Below are positions 9,945-18,749 of a DNA stretch of 64,000 nt, piece after piece. This DNA comes from Acidaminococcaceae bacterium (GTDB lineage Bacteria > Bacillota > Negativicutes > Acidaminococcales > Acidaminococcaceae). The stretch is from NCBI GenBank assembly GCA_017405945.1, contig JAFQZL010000003.1:1-64000 (forward strand), in the 5' to 3' direction. Made by a program: the position numbers and the translations under genes. Numbering within the stretch: the first letter of the stretch is position 1; each line of letters starts with the position of its first letter. Below the pieces are notes generated by a model. That model did no database searches. It was not told the DNA's origin and saw only the letters and a list, made by a program, of their open reading frames with translations.

Positions 9945-11654
9945 ATGCAAACAAACTTTCCCTATTATGTGACGAAAACACTGAATATACTGAATGCGGC
10001 CGGGTATGAAGCCTATGTGGTGGGGGGCGCAGTGCGGGACCTGCTGCTGGGGCTGGAACCCGGGGACTACGATATTGCGACGAACGGATGCCCGGAGCAG
10101 GTTGCGGCGGTTCTTCGTAACGCCGGTTATTCCCTGGCGGAAAAGCTGGGGGAAAATTTCGGCGTGGTGGTGGCTGTAACAGAAGGACGCTCACTGGAAA
10201 TCGCAACTTTCCGTAATGAGCGCTATGCCTATGGACAGGATGCCCACCGGCCGGCGGAAGTGTGGTATTGCGACACATTAAAAGAAGATTTGTCACGCCG
10301 GGATTTTACGGTGAACGCCATGGCCATGGACAGCAGAGGAAATCTGTATGACTATTATGGCGGGCAAAAGGATTTGGAAGCGAAAGTGATCCGTACGGTA
10401 GGCGACCCCCGGAAGCGTTTCGCGGAAGACGCGTTGCGAATGTACCGGGCCTGCCGTTTCGTGGCGCAGCTGGATTTTACCTATGTGGAAGGGAATGACG
10501 CGCCGGAAGATGTACTGGGTGACTATGATGAAACACTTACCGTGGAACAAAATCTGCGGATTGCCATGGAAAAAGCGGGGAAAACCGTTCCGGAAAACAT
10601 GAAAACCATGGGCCCGGATGCGCAGCTGACCCACGATCCGGAAGTTACCGGCTCAGACGGTTCGGTTCGGGACGGTTTATTGCAAGACGACGGGACGGCA
10701 GCCGGCCTGCCTTTCGGGCAGCCCGGCACAAAGTATTATCTGAAGAAACGGTATGTCTTTGATGTCAGCCGGTGCCGCAACCTTTCCCTGGAACGCGTCA
10801 AAACAGAACTGGATAAAATGCTGCTGGGGAAAGCGGCCGGAAAAGGTCTGGCGCTGTTCCTTTCCAGCGGTCTTGCGAACGCGCAGTGCAGGGTAAGGGA
10901 CAAGGGCAGCGAAACGTTTGTGGATGTACTGCCGGAACTGGCGCATTTGCCTGCTTTGCCCCAGAATATCCGCTTTCATTGTTATAATGTGTGGGAACAT
11001 ATCCTTTCGGCAGTGGATAAGGGACCCCGGGAATTAACGTTGCGCTGGGCCCTGTTGCTGCACGATGTGGCGAAAGGTCTGCCGGGAGTCCGGGGAGCCA
11101 CGCCTGACGGGTATCCGAATGATCACGGCCACGAAAAACAAAGTGCGAAAATGGCGCAGGTAATACTCACCCGTCTGCGTTATCCCCATCCTTTTGTGCG
11201 GAGGGTAAGCTGGCTGGTGGCGAAGCATATGCGCTTTGCGCCCATGATGATCCATAAAAACAATACATTGCTGCGTTGGATCCGCAGCGAAGCCACAGGC
11301 GGTGAATTCCGTACAGAAAAGGAAATGGCGGAAGCTTTTTCCCAGCTTACAGAAGTTTTTTTAGCGGACATGGGAGCTACCTGGGCCGGTGTGCTGCAGG
11401 AACCGGTGATGGAGGAAGGCCGCCGTCTGGGAGAAGAAGCGGTACAGATTGCCCGTGAACGGATGCCCGTACACACTTCAGATTTACATGTGCGGGGCAG
11501 TGAAATACAGGTTTTACCGCCGCTTACCGTAGGCGACGCTATGAAATATCTGCTGGCCCGTGTACAAAGCGGCAGCGTTCCCAACGAAAAAGATGCGTTG
11601 CTGCAGGCTTTGGGAAAAAAGCTGGAGAAGATTGCCAAAACGGAAGAAGGATAA
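9945..11654 (+). CDS. cca: CCA tRNA nucleotidyltransferase with HD domain and an unusual insertion
   Basis: Adds or repairs the 3' CCA end of tRNAs. N-terminal polymerase head: VGGAVRDLLLG near residues 26-36, metal-binding GDYDIAT (40-46), RNERYAYG and the RRDFTVNAMA segment (119-127); neck starting ALRMYRACRFVAQLDFTY (163-180); HD motif LLHDVAKG at 371-378. At 569 residues it is far longer than the usual 400-450. Most of the excess is a stretch at about 182-275, rich in Asp, Glu and Gly, placed between the neck start and LERVKTELDKMLLGK. The insertion is in frame, with codon use like the rest. A TATAAT lies at 9905-9910. Confidence 0.92.
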   Translation: MQTNFPYYVTKTLNILNAAGYEAYVVGGAVRDLLLGLEPGDYDIATNGCPEQVAAVLRNAGYSLAEKLGENFGVVVAVTEGRSLEIATFRNERYAYGQDAHRPAEVWYCDTLKEDLSRRDFTVNAMAMDSRGNLYDYYGGQKDLEAKVIRTVGDPRKRFAEDALRMYRACRFVAQLDFTYVEGNDAPEDVLGDYDETLTVEQNLRIAMEKAGKTVPENMKTMGPDAQLTHDPEVTGSDGSVRDGLLQDDGTAAGLPFGQPGTKYYLKKRYVFDVSRCRNLSLERVKTELDKMLLGKAAGKGLALFLSSGLANAQCRVRDKGSETFVDVLPELAHLPALPQNIRFHCYNVWEHILSAVDKGPRELTLRWALLLHDVAKGLPGVRGATPDGYPNDHGHEKQSAKMAQVILTRLRYPHPFVRRVSWLVAKHMRFAPMMIHKNNTLLRWIRSEATGGEFRTEKEMAEAFSQLTEVFLADMGATWAGVLQEPVMEEGRRLGEEAVQIARERMPVHTSDLHVRGSEIQVLPPLTVGDAMKYLLARVQSGSVPNEKDALLQALGKKLEKIAKTEEG

Positions 11655-11701
11655 ACCTGTTAAAACGTTTCATTCTAAAAAGCGAAAAGAAAGGTGATAC
11701 C

Positions 11702-12505
11702 GTGAAGAAAAGTGCCGTTCTGCTGATTGCCGCATTGATTGCGGTTGCAGTATTAAACTTTTATATCGGTACAACGTCCACTGGCAACTCAGAACAATCC
11801 GGTGTATTGGATGAGATTACAACCAAAATGGTTATGTTGCTTCAGAAGGAAGGAGGAGATCCGGCTTCTGTGCAGGGACAGTCAGATGTGAAGGACTCGC
11901 CGTACTTTAAGAAGGTTGACGTATATAATATGAAGTCCGGCGGCAGCCTGCTGCTTCTGGAAAAATATAAAACGTATCAGCAGCATACGTACTACACCTG
12001 CGGTCCTGCTGCGGCGCTGACGGTGGTGCAGCATTTTTTGGGCAGGGTGCCTGATCCGGAAATGGAAATGGCGAAAATCATGGGGACGCATCCGGCCGGT
12101 GTAAAAGACCCCGGTACCAATACCCGGGGCATGAGCCGCTATTTTGAACAAAAAGGCTGGAAGGTTAAGAATGCGTTAAAAGACGGATCTCCGGAAACCT
12201 ACGAAAAGTTTTTGGCATTTGTGGAAGACAATCTGAAGCGTGGCATCCCCATCATGGTGGAAAATGTTGACTGGGGCGGTCACTGGCGGGTGATCATCGG
12301 CCTTGATACGCTGGGTGACAAAAACGGGATGAATGATGTGCTGATCTTAGCGGATCCGTATGATACCACAGACCACGCCCAGGATGGGTATAACATTATT
12401 TCCGCATCACGCTTCTATTACATGTGGTTTGACGCACGTCTGTTCCGTGAAAAGGAAAAGGAACGCCAGTGGCTGACTGCGGTTCCGCCGGATTATAAAG
12501 GATGA
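11702..12505 (+). CDS. exported C39-like peptidase-fold protein
   Basis: 267 residues with an N-terminal hydrophobic segment (about 4-22) that is either a signal peptide or a membrane anchor. The mature part matches the peptidase C39-like family: catalytic-type Cys100 in YYTCGPAAAL, His194 in GGHWRVIIGLD and Asp218 in LADPYD. The residues are in the right order for an active papain-like site, so a periplasmic or cell-surface cysteine peptidase is plausible. No ABC or double-glycine-leader context is present, so it is not a bacteriocin exporter domain. Start is GTG 11702 with AAAGGTG upstream, 47 bases after cca. Confidence 0.75.
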   Translation: MKKSAVLLIAALIAVAVLNFYIGTTSTGNSEQSGVLDEITTKMVMLLQKEGGDPASVQGQSDVKDSPYFKKVDVYNMKSGGSLLLLEKYKTYQQHTYYTCGPAAALTVVQHFLGRVPDPEMEMAKIMGTHPAGVKDPGTNTRGMSRYFEQKGWKVKNALKDGSPETYEKFLAFVEDNLKRGIPIMVENVDWGGHWRVIIGLDTLGDKNGMNDVLILADPYDTTDHAQDGYNIISASRFYYMWFDARLFREKEKERQWLTAVPPDYKG

Positions 12506-12653
12506 TAGATAATATAGATTAATATAATATAGATAATATGGTTTGGTCTGTTTTCCGGATTTGTAAATTTGCGATATAAAAGATTCGACAGAAGGAACAG
12601 TCAGTTGCAAGTTGGTCAGGCTCCTGACGGAGTCAGCAGGATGGAGGATAACG

Positions 12654-14108
12654 ATGTTTAAACGCGTAGTAACGGGAATCGGCGCTTTTCTGTTGATGGC
12701 TGCGCCCTTTTCTTCCGCTCAGGCGGCTCTTCTGGCTAAAGTGGAAGCGGACGTGGACGGCAGCGGCCGGAAAAAGATGGTGGAGCTGACCGGTGAAAAG
12801 AAGATGCCCGGCAGCAATTATTATTCTGATTTATGGATTATGGTGAAAAATGCGGAAGGAAAGATGCTGACTGCCTGGAAGGCAAATCTGGACGGCGGTT
12901 ACTATTGCCTGTTGGAAAAAATGCCGGTAAACGCCAAAGCTGAACAGGATAATAAAAAGGCAAAACAAAAGGATATAAAAGAGGAAACGGAGAAACGTTT
13001 TGACAATCTTCTGGAGTCCTTAAAAGAAGCAACGGGAGAAATAACAGATAATAAGAACGGCAAAACCAAAATTTCAGATAAACCCCACGACCAGATTCTG
13101 CTGATGGCGGCGAAGGGTGGGAGGAACGCGGCGGTGAACTGCCGGATCCTGGACTTTTCCGACTATAAGCAGGTGCAGGAAGTGTTCTCCGGCGCAGACA
13201 GCCTTGGCGTAGCGGCGAAAGCCGAATATAAACCGGATAACCGGTTTAGCGTGGAAAGCAGTTTGCCGGAAGCGGACGGCACGGAAAGAACGGTATCTTT
13301 TTCCGGCAACGCGAAAAACGTGTTGCGCCTTTACCATGAAGACGGCAGTATTGCCAAGCCGTACCTGCGTCCGCAGGTGACAGAGGTTGCGTCCCTTGCA
13401 ATGCTGGACGGGTGTCTTTTTACAGAACAAAATGTCTTGTCTGCCAACGGACAGGACTTACTGGGACGTTTGGCAGTAAGATGGGCGAAGAAGGAAGAAA
13501 AATGGATCCCGGAGGAAATGATACTGACAGATACCCTGGACGACTTGCTTAAGCCTGATGCGGATGGCGCGAATCAGGCCGACGGATCAGGAAACTGGAG
13601 GCTTTATCCCCGCAGGGCGTTTATCGGGGACCGGGTGATCAGCCGTCCGGTTGTGGCGGTTGAGGAAAAGCCGGAGCTGCAGAACAAAATCAATGATAAA
13701 CTGCAGGCATGGTTTGCCAGGGCGCCGGAAGAAGACGAAAGGGCGTTTCAGGTGAAATACGCCGGGCCGAATCTGTTAAGCCTGGAACTGGGGCGCAGGA
13801 ATAAAAAAGGAGAAGTGATCCGGGAACTGTATAATTTTAATATGCAGAACGGAGAACATCTTAAGATGGATGAGATGTTTAACACCAAAAATCCTGATTT
13901 TATAAAAGTCATAAACCTGGTGGGAAAACCCAATAACTGTTTTTCCGAAGTAAAACCGGCTTTCTGGCATTTTACCGGAAAACACTTTGTGCTGCAGGAC
14001 CGTTTGCTGGAAGAAGGATTCCAGGATGAAGAGGCCATTCATCTGGCAGTGGTGGAAAAGGACGACCTGCTTCCTTTTGTAAAAAACAAGAAGATTTTGG
14101 ATGAATAG
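12654..14108 (+). CDS. secreted protein, RsiV/DUF3298-like C-terminal part
   Basis: 484 residues with a clear signal peptide (MFKRVVTGIGAFLLM..., cleavage near AQA-AL). The first half is Lys/Glu-rich and of unknown type. The last ~150 residues (conserved-looking NKINDKLQAWF, RELYNFNMQNGEHLKMDEMF) resemble the DUF3298/RsiV C-terminal domain, also seen more clearly in the gene at 36543. ATG 12654 has GGAGG 8 bases upstream; an in-frame TTG at 12612 would add a non-signal leader and is not favoured. The 12506-12653 gap is AT-rich with repeated ATAATATAGAT-like words and no gene. No function can be assigned. Confidence 0.7.
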   Translation: MFKRVVTGIGAFLLMAAPFSSAQAALLAKVEADVDGSGRKKMVELTGEKKMPGSNYYSDLWIMVKNAEGKMLTAWKANLDGGYYCLLEKMPVNAKAEQDNKKAKQKDIKEETEKRFDNLLESLKEATGEITDNKNGKTKISDKPHDQILLMAAKGGRNAAVNCRILDFSDYKQVQEVFSGADSLGVAAKAEYKPDNRFSVESSLPEADGTERTVSFSGNAKNVLRLYHEDGSIAKPYLRPQVTEVASLAMLDGCLFTEQNVLSANGQDLLGRLAVRWAKKEEKWIPEEMILTDTLDDLLKPDADGANQADGSGNWRLYPRRAFIGDRVISRPVVAVEEKPELQNKINDKLQAWFARAPEEDERAFQVKYAGPNLLSLELGRRNKKGEVIRELYNFNMQNGEHLKMDEMFNTKNPDFIKVINLVGKPNNCFSEVKPAFWHFTGKHFVLQDRLLEEGFQDEEAIHLAVVEKDDLLPFVKNKKILDE

Positions 14109-14298
14109 GAACGGATTTTTTAACAAATTCAATTTGATTTTTTAATTAATTTTTGTTAGAATATTTCGACACAGAAAAACGGGAACGTATCCCGGGCAAT
14201 ACAGTCAGAATAAAAACTTCATTAATAATACAATTGTTGATAAGAAAGGTGCTCTTTCAGAAAATGAAAGGCATGTCGGTTCAGGGAGGATCTGGTTT

Positions 14299-15462
14299 AT
14301 GTTACGTAATTTCCGCGGGAAATGGGGAAAAAGTTTAGCTGTTGCGCTGGCGGTTTCCGGGCTGCTGGTTTTTGCCGGGTGCGGTAACAAACAGGCGCAG
14401 CAGAAAGCACCGGCTGCAGTGGCCGTAAAGACTATGCAGGTCATAAAGAGGGATACGCCTAACGTGCATGAATTTACCGGTTTTGTGGAAGCCCAGCAGG
14501 AAGCGAAGCTGACGGCCAACGTTTCCGGCAAGATTACCGGGAAATATTTTAACGGCGGTGACCAGGTGGAAGCCGGTCAGGTGTTGTTCACCATCGATCA
14601 GCGCACGTATAAGGCGAACCTTCTGAATGCCCAGGCCGGTCTGGCCGCGGCGCGGACGGAGTATAACCGTCTGGTGGCAGATGCGGAACGCTATAAGAAA
14701 CTGTATGAACAGAATGCTGTATCCAAACAGCAGTATGATCTTGCTGTTGCCCAACGGGATTCCGCCCAGGCCCAGGTCACTGCCCAGGAAGCTATTCTGG
14801 AAAACGCGCAGATCAGTATGGGCGATACGGAAGTAAAGGCTCCCTTCTCCGGTAAAATCAGCACCAGCGATCTGTCTGTAGGGAACTTTGTGGCTGCGGG
14901 GCAGACTGTTCTCGCTACCATGAGCAATACGAATCCGGTACGGATAAAATTCAGCATGTCTGAAAATGAGTATCTGCAGCTTTCCAAAGCCCATTCCGAT
15001 TCCGGCGCCAAAGCCCTGGAAGATTTGAAACTGGTGCTGTCTGACGGCAGCGTCTATAACGGCGCAGGCGTAGTGGACCAGGTTGACCGGGAGATTGGTA
15101 ACGGTACAGGCGTCCTGACATTAAAGGCGCGGTTCAGCAATGACGACAACCGGCTGATGCCGGGCATGTTCGCCCGCCTGCAGGCCAATGCGGGAACCAT
15201 TAAGAACGCTATGCTGATTCCCCAGCGCGCTGTTCGTGAAATGCTTTACAAAAAATTCGTGTTCGTTGTAGGCAGCGATAACAAAGTAGATATGAAGGAA
15301 GTTACCTTAGGCGCCCGCGTCGGCAAGCTGTGGCTGGTGGAAAAAGGCCTGAACGGCGATGAGACGCTGGTAGTTGAAGGTGTCCAGAAAGTGAATAAAG
15401 GGTCTGAAGTAAAACCCGCCGCCATGACGGAAGCCGACCTGAGCAACGAAAGCAAACAGTAG
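14299..15462 (+). CDS. RND efflux periplasmic adaptor lipoprotein (AcrA/MexA-like)
   Basis: Membrane fusion protein linking an inner-membrane RND pump to an outer-membrane channel. The 387-residue protein has a lipoprotein signal with lipobox LVFAGC (Cys about residue 28), a lipoyl-like domain (QQEAKLTANVSGKI...), an alpha-helical hairpin rich in Ala/Gln (about 115-175), a beta-barrel domain and the C-terminal membrane-proximal domain with AMLIPQRAV. It ends 12 bases before the pump gene. No TolC-type channel gene is nearby, so the outer-membrane partner must be elsewhere. A lipoprotein adaptor implies an outer membrane. Confidence 0.93.
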   Translation: MLRNFRGKWGKSLAVALAVSGLLVFAGCGNKQAQQKAPAAVAVKTMQVIKRDTPNVHEFTGFVEAQQEAKLTANVSGKITGKYFNGGDQVEAGQVLFTIDQRTYKANLLNAQAGLAAARTEYNRLVADAERYKKLYEQNAVSKQQYDLAVAQRDSAQAQVTAQEAILENAQISMGDTEVKAPFSGKISTSDLSVGNFVAAGQTVLATMSNTNPVRIKFSMSENEYLQLSKAHSDSGAKALEDLKLVLSDGSVYNGAGVVDQVDREIGNGTGVLTLKARFSNDDNRLMPGMFARLQANAGTIKNAMLIPQRAVREMLYKKFVFVVGSDNKVDMKEVTLGARVGKLWLVEKGLNGDETLVVEGVQKVNKGSEVKPAAMTEADLSNESKQ

Positions 15463-15474
15463 GAGGGAACCTAA

Positions 15475-18400
15475 GTGGCTAAATTCTTTATCGACCGACC
15501 GATATTTGCAATAGCCCTTTCCCTGGTCATCGTCTTTGCCGGCGTAATTGCAGGGTTCAGCCTTCCTATTGCACAGTATCCCAATATTACAAAACCCCAG
15601 ATTGAAGTGGAGACCAACTATGTGGGCGCTAACGCTTCCACTGTAGAAGAATCGATAGCCCAGGCTATTGAGCAGAAGGTAAACGGCGTGGAAAACATGC
15701 GCGATATGCGTTCTACTTCTACTAATACCGGCCGTTATGTATTAGATGTTAACTTTAACCTGGAAAAGAACGGTGACATTGCCTCTGTAGAAGTGCAGAA
15801 CCGTGTAGACCAGGCCAAGGCCTCCATGCCTACCGAGGTTACCCAGTACGGTATTACCACGGCCAAGATGTCGTCCCAGACGATTATGTATTTTGTACTG
15901 ACGTCTCCCAACAAGACCTACGACGGCATGTTCCTGAAAACCTATGGGGCTTCTAACGTGGTGGACCCGATCAAGCGTGTTAAAGGCGTGTCTTCCGTCG
16001 GTGAATACGGCCCGGAATACTCCATGCGCGTGGAACTGAAGCCGGACCTGATGGCTCAGCTGGGGCTGGCTGCAGCAGACGTTGCCGCAGCGATTCAGAC
16101 ACAGAATATCCAGGCTCCTGTTGGTTCCATCGGTTCCAAACCCACCACCAATGATCTGGAATTTAAATACTCTGCCAGTGCCGAGGGCCGTCTGAAGACC
16201 CCGGAAGAGTTTGGTAACATTATTGTCCGGGCACAGAACGGACAGATTTTAAAATTAAAAGACATCGCCGATATTTATGAAGGCGAACGTATGGATACAC
16301 CGGCTTCCCTGTTCCTGGACAAGGGCGTCGGCGGTGAATCGGTCGTGTATCCCATTTCCCTGACTTCGGATGCCAACGCAATTGAAACCGTAGCGGAAAT
16401 CAGAAGGGTGCTTGAGGACGCGGAAACCCGGTTCCCGCCGGATATGAAGCTGATCATTGCCCAGGACAAGACCCAGTTCGTAAAAGAGTCTCTGGAAAAA
16501 GTGGCCCATACGTTCTTTGAAGCGTTAGTCCTGGTATTGATTGTAGTTTATATTTTCCTGGGAAATTTCCGGGCTACGCTGGTACCCATGCTGGCAGTGC
16601 CGGTTTCCCTGATCGGTACCTTCGGCGCTTTCGTATTATTAGGTTTTTCCATTAACACCCTGTCCATGTTTGCCATGATCCTGGCCATCGGCCTGGTAGT
16701 GGACGACGCCATCGTTGTAGTGGAAGCCGTGGAACATCACATTCAGGAAACCGGTCTGTCACCGAAAGAGGCGACCTACCGGGCCATGAAAGAAGTGTCC
16801 GGCCCGGTTGTGGCCATCGCCTGTGTACTGGCTGCCGTGTTTGTGCCGATTTCTTTCATGAGCGGTTCTACCGGTCAGCTGTACAAACAGTTCGCCCTGA
16901 CCATTTCCGTTTCCATGATGCTGTCCGCCGTGGTTGCGCTGTCGCTGACCCCGGCGCTCTGCGCGAAGCTGCTGAAGCCCCATTCCAGCGCGGCAAGTGA
17001 AGAAGCCAATAAAGGGTTTATCGGTAAAATTATTTACCGGTTTAATGTGTGGTATGCCAACACACTGGCAAAATATACGAGCCAGGTGGGCAAGTGCATC
17101 CGTTACTCCAAGCTGATGATGTGCGGTCTGCTGGTTATCTGTATCCTGACCGGCCTTTTATTTAAGATTACCCCGACAGGTTATGTGCCGGATGAAGACC
17201 AGGGCATGTATATCATATCCTACAACCTGCCGGAAGGCGCGTCTTCCAACCGGGGCATGAAGCAAATGGAAGATTTTGCCCGCAAGCTGGGAGAATTGCC
17301 GGGTGTCAGGTATGTAATGCCTATTAACGGTTTTGACATTCTGAGCAATGCCCCGAAGTCCAGTGCCGGTATCATCCCTGTGATGATGGAAGAGTATGAT
17401 AAACGTTCCACAAGTACGTTTGAACTGATAGGACGTACCTATGCCATGGCAGCCCAGACTCCGGAAATGAATATCATGGCCTTTAACGAACCGGCGCTGC
17501 CGGGTCTGTCCAGTACGGGTTCCCTGAGCATGTATATCATGAATCTGGGCGGTGATTCCATTGAGCAGATGAATACGTACGCCCAGCAATTTGTCATGAA
17601 AGCCAATCAGCGGCCGGAAGTCGGAATTGCCTATACCACATTTAACACGGATACTCCGGGTTATAAGTTCAATGTCAACCGTGAAAAAGCGGAATCGCTG
17701 AATGTTCCGGTAGCCAGCGTGTTCACCACCCTGCAGGCGTTTTTGGGCGGCATGGAAGTGAATGATTTCAATAACTTTGGCCGTACCTGGAAAGTGGTCA
17801 TGCAGGCACAGCCCCAGTACCGCGACGATGTGAAGAATATGCGTTTCTTCTTTGTCCGCAGCAACAACGGCGAAATGATTCCTCTGGACTCCCTTGTGAC
17901 CGTGGAGCCGGATATGACAGTTCCTTCTATTACCCGGTATAACGGCGCCAGCGCCTTCAAGATTGCCGGTTCCCCGGCAGACGGTTATTCTACCGGTCAG
18001 GCCATGGCTGCTTTGGAAGAAGTGGCCCATGAGGTGCTGCCTACCACCTATACCTATGAATGGACCGACCAGAGCCGTGACGAACGGGAAGCCGGTGACC
18101 AGGCTTACGGTCTGTATGCGATTTCTCTGGTCTTTGTGTTCCTGGTGCTGTGTGCCCTGTATGAAAGCTGGACCATTCCCATCGCGGTACTGCTGTCGGT
18201 TCCTCCGGCGGTTATGGGCTGCCTTGGTTCCCAGTTCCTGCGGGGCCAGCAGAATGATATTTATATGCAGGTTGCCATGATCATGCTGATCGGGCTGGCG
18301 GCCAAGAACGCCATCCTGATCGTGGAATACGCCAAGATGAATCTGGAAGGCGGGCAGGACGTGGTGACGGCGGCCATCAATGCGGCCCACCTCCGTCTGC

Positions 18401-18621
18401 GTCCTATCCTGATGACATCCTTTGCGTTTATTTTAGGCTGTCTGCCCCTGGCCATCGCTACCGGCCCCGGCGCCGGCTCCCGTGTATCCATGGGTAACGC
18501 CGTTGTAGGCGGTATGACTTTCAACACGTTCGTAGGCATCTTCCTGATCCCTGTTTTGTTCGTGGTGGTGGAACGGTTCTTCAGCCGCGGCAAACATAAG
18601 GAAGAAACAACAGAAGCATGA
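15475..18621 (+). CDS. RND multidrug efflux transporter, HAE1 family (AcrB-like)
   Basis: Proton-driven inner-membrane efflux pump of 1048 residues, full AcrB length. It begins FFIDRPIFAIALSL, the typical HAE1 start, and has twelve transmembrane segments with two large periplasmic loops. TM4 reads AIGLVVDDAIVVVEAVE, with the two proton-relay aspartates; TM10 reads GLAAKNAILIVEYAK with its conserved Lys. The start is GTG 15475 with AGGAGGG upstream, in an operon with the adaptor gene. Substrates cannot be told. A terminator follows at 18659. Confidence 0.95.
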   Translation: MAKFFIDRPIFAIALSLVIVFAGVIAGFSLPIAQYPNITKPQIEVETNYVGANASTVEESIAQAIEQKVNGVENMRDMRSTSTNTGRYVLDVNFNLEKNGDIASVEVQNRVDQAKASMPTEVTQYGITTAKMSSQTIMYFVLTSPNKTYDGMFLKTYGASNVVDPIKRVKGVSSVGEYGPEYSMRVELKPDLMAQLGLAAADVAAAIQTQNIQAPVGSIGSKPTTNDLEFKYSASAEGRLKTPEEFGNIIVRAQNGQILKLKDIADIYEGERMDTPASLFLDKGVGGESVVYPISLTSDANAIETVAEIRRVLEDAETRFPPDMKLIIAQDKTQFVKESLEKVAHTFFEALVLVLIVVYIFLGNFRATLVPMLAVPVSLIGTFGAFVLLGFSINTLSMFAMILAIGLVVDDAIVVVEAVEHHIQETGLSPKEATYRAMKEVSGPVVAIACVLAAVFVPISFMSGSTGQLYKQFALTISVSMMLSAVVALSLTPALCAKLLKPHSSAASEEANKGFIGKIIYRFNVWYANTLAKYTSQVGKCIRYSKLMMCGLLVICILTGLLFKITPTGYVPDEDQGMYIISYNLPEGASSNRGMKQMEDFARKLGELPGVRYVMPINGFDILSNAPKSSAGIIPVMMEEYDKRSTSTFELIGRTYAMAAQTPEMNIMAFNEPALPGLSSTGSLSMYIMNLGGDSIEQMNTYAQQFVMKANQRPEVGIAYTTFNTDTPGYKFNVNREKAESLNVPVASVFTTLQAFLGGMEVNDFNNFGRTWKVVMQAQPQYRDDVKNMRFFFVRSNNGEMIPLDSLVTVEPDMTVPSITRYNGASAFKIAGSPADGYSTGQAMAALEEVAHEVLPTTYTYEWTDQSRDEREAGDQAYGLYAISLVFVFLVLCALYESWTIPIAVLLSVPPAVMGCLGSQFLRGQQNDIYMQVAMIMLIGLAAKNAILIVEYAKMNLEGGQDVVTAAINAAHLRLRPILMTSFAFILGCLPLAIATGPGAGSRVSMGNAVVGGMTFNTFVGIFLIPVLFVVVERFFSRGKHKEETTEA

Positions 18622-18658
18622 TTTATCAAAAGTTGTAAAAAACCTGAAAATTTATTTT

Positions 18659-18694
18659 GTCTGGCAGGTATGAAATACTTGCCAGACGTTTTTC
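18659..18694 (+). terminator. intrinsic terminator of the RND operon
   Basis: GTCTGGCA (18659-18666) / TGCCAGAC (18680-18687), with an inner GTAT/ATAC extension around a GAA loop and a T run after it. Confidence 0.92.
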
Positions 18695-18749
18695 TTTCTT
18701 ATAAAATAGGAATATAATTTATAATGTAACGTGGTGAAGGTGTTTTTTG

